A stretch of DNA of 64,000 nucleotides from Roseiflexus sp. RS-1 (GTDB taxonomy: Bacteria > Chloroflexota > Chloroflexia > Chloroflexales > Roseiflexaceae): contig NC_009523.1 in NCBI RefSeq assembly GCF_000016665.1, positions 3,162,001-3,226,000 of the forward strand. Reading direction: 5' to 3'. A program made the translations under genes and the position numbers. How positions within the stretch are numbered: position 1 is the stretch's first letter; each line of letters starts with the position of its first letter. The notes under the pieces were generated by a model, which was not told where the DNA came from, did not search any database, and saw nothing but the letters and a program-made list of their open reading frames with translations. Positions 63,786 to 64,000 of this stretch are shown one piece after another.

Positions 63786-64000
63786 ATGGCCCGTTCCCGC
63801 CTTCGCCAGATCATCAACCCGCTGGGCGCGCGTGCCGCTGCCGCATTTGAGGCGGCGCTGCGGCGCATTCCGGCGGTTCAGCGACGGCTCGAAGCGCAGT
63901 ATGCTGCACTGCTTGCCGATATTGAACCATCGCTCAAACCATACCGCCACGAATTTCCGGCATATACCCGCCTCCCGCCGGTCGGACGCAACCGCGATGA
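63786..64000 (+). CDS. Unidentified protein, partial at window edge
   Basis: The frame opens with ATG at 63786, with its upstream RBS region inside the kinase end (GGAGGTGAT), and stays open for 71 residues: MARSRLRQIINPLGARAAAA, then LEAQYAALLADIEPSLKPY and EFPAYTRLPPVGRNRDE. The Pro/Arg-rich EFPAYTRLPPVGRNRD is reminiscent of the N-terminus of pyridoxal-phosphate decarboxylase/aminotransferase-like proteins. Without the rest the identity cannot be fixed. Confidence 0.5.
   Translation, partial: MARSRLRQIINPLGARAAAAFEAALRRIPAVQRRLEAQYAALLADIEPSLKPYRHEFPAYTRLPPVGRNRD

Overview
The window looks like chromosomal DNA from a filamentous anoxygenic phototroph of the Chloroflexota, most likely Roseiflexus or a close relative. 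This is inferred from high GC, codon use, gene styles (OpcA beside Zwf, SARP/STAND giants, Uma2-family proteins, NurA) and the abundance of short dispersed and tandem intergenic repeats. I could not run a database search, so the genus is a judgement and not a measurement.

Layout. 1-9.9 kb is mostly housekeeping: an M20 peptidase (cut by the window edge), a PHP-domain phosphoesterase, a translationally coupled purM / Uma2 / purC / hypothetical cluster on the minus strand, then hypF and a type II dihydroorotase on the plus strand. 10.16-11.64 kb is an inverted-repeat-bounded element that holds an IS110-family transposase; a 173-bp non-autonomous relative lies at 37.34 kb. 12-22.5 kb carries a LacI regulator, a small membrane protein, a degenerate PP2C-like membrane protein with zwf and opcA, DUF427, LutC-like, RsbR-like (STAS), NurA and a truncated nucleotidyltransferase.

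22.8-32.3 kb is a catabolic operon for aromatic meta-cleavage: HpaB-type flavin monooxygenase, catechol 2,3-dioxygenase, IclR regulator, acylating acetaldehyde dehydrogenase, 4-hydroxy-2-oxovalerate aldolase, flavin reductase, two 4-oxalocrotonate tautomerase-like proteins (one lacking the catalytic Pro1), 4-oxalocrotonate decarboxylase, 2-hydroxymuconic semialdehyde dehydrogenase and 2-oxopent-4-enoate hydratase. All steps of the oxalocrotonate branch are present; no hydrolytic-branch hydrolase is seen.

32.9-45.2 kb is accessory or signalling: a DJ-1/PfpI protein, a 1183-residue SARP/AAA/TPR regulator, a lipoprotein, and a three-gene operon of a 1714-residue CHAT protease - NB-ARC ATPase - TPR protein, a small zinc ribbon and a membrane protein. 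The TPR part contains ten almost identical 120-bp units.

45.9-59.4 kb, all minus strand, is a type III CRISPR interference module with a Csx11/Cas10-like large subunit that keeps the HD dyad but shows no GGDD motif (III-C-like), together with Cmr1-, Cmr4-, Cmr5- and Cmr6-like subunits and one more RAMP protein. Inserted between the Cmr1-like and Cmr6-like genes is an AAA ATPase / TOPRIM protein pair reminiscent of OLD- or PARIS-type defence. No CRISPR array, cas1, cas2 or cas6 is in the window. An amidohydrolase is start-stop coupled to the last RAMP gene and is followed by an FtsX-type permease. 60.1-64 kb holds a flavin amine oxidase, a second Uma2 protein, an FGGY kinase and a gene cut by the window edge.
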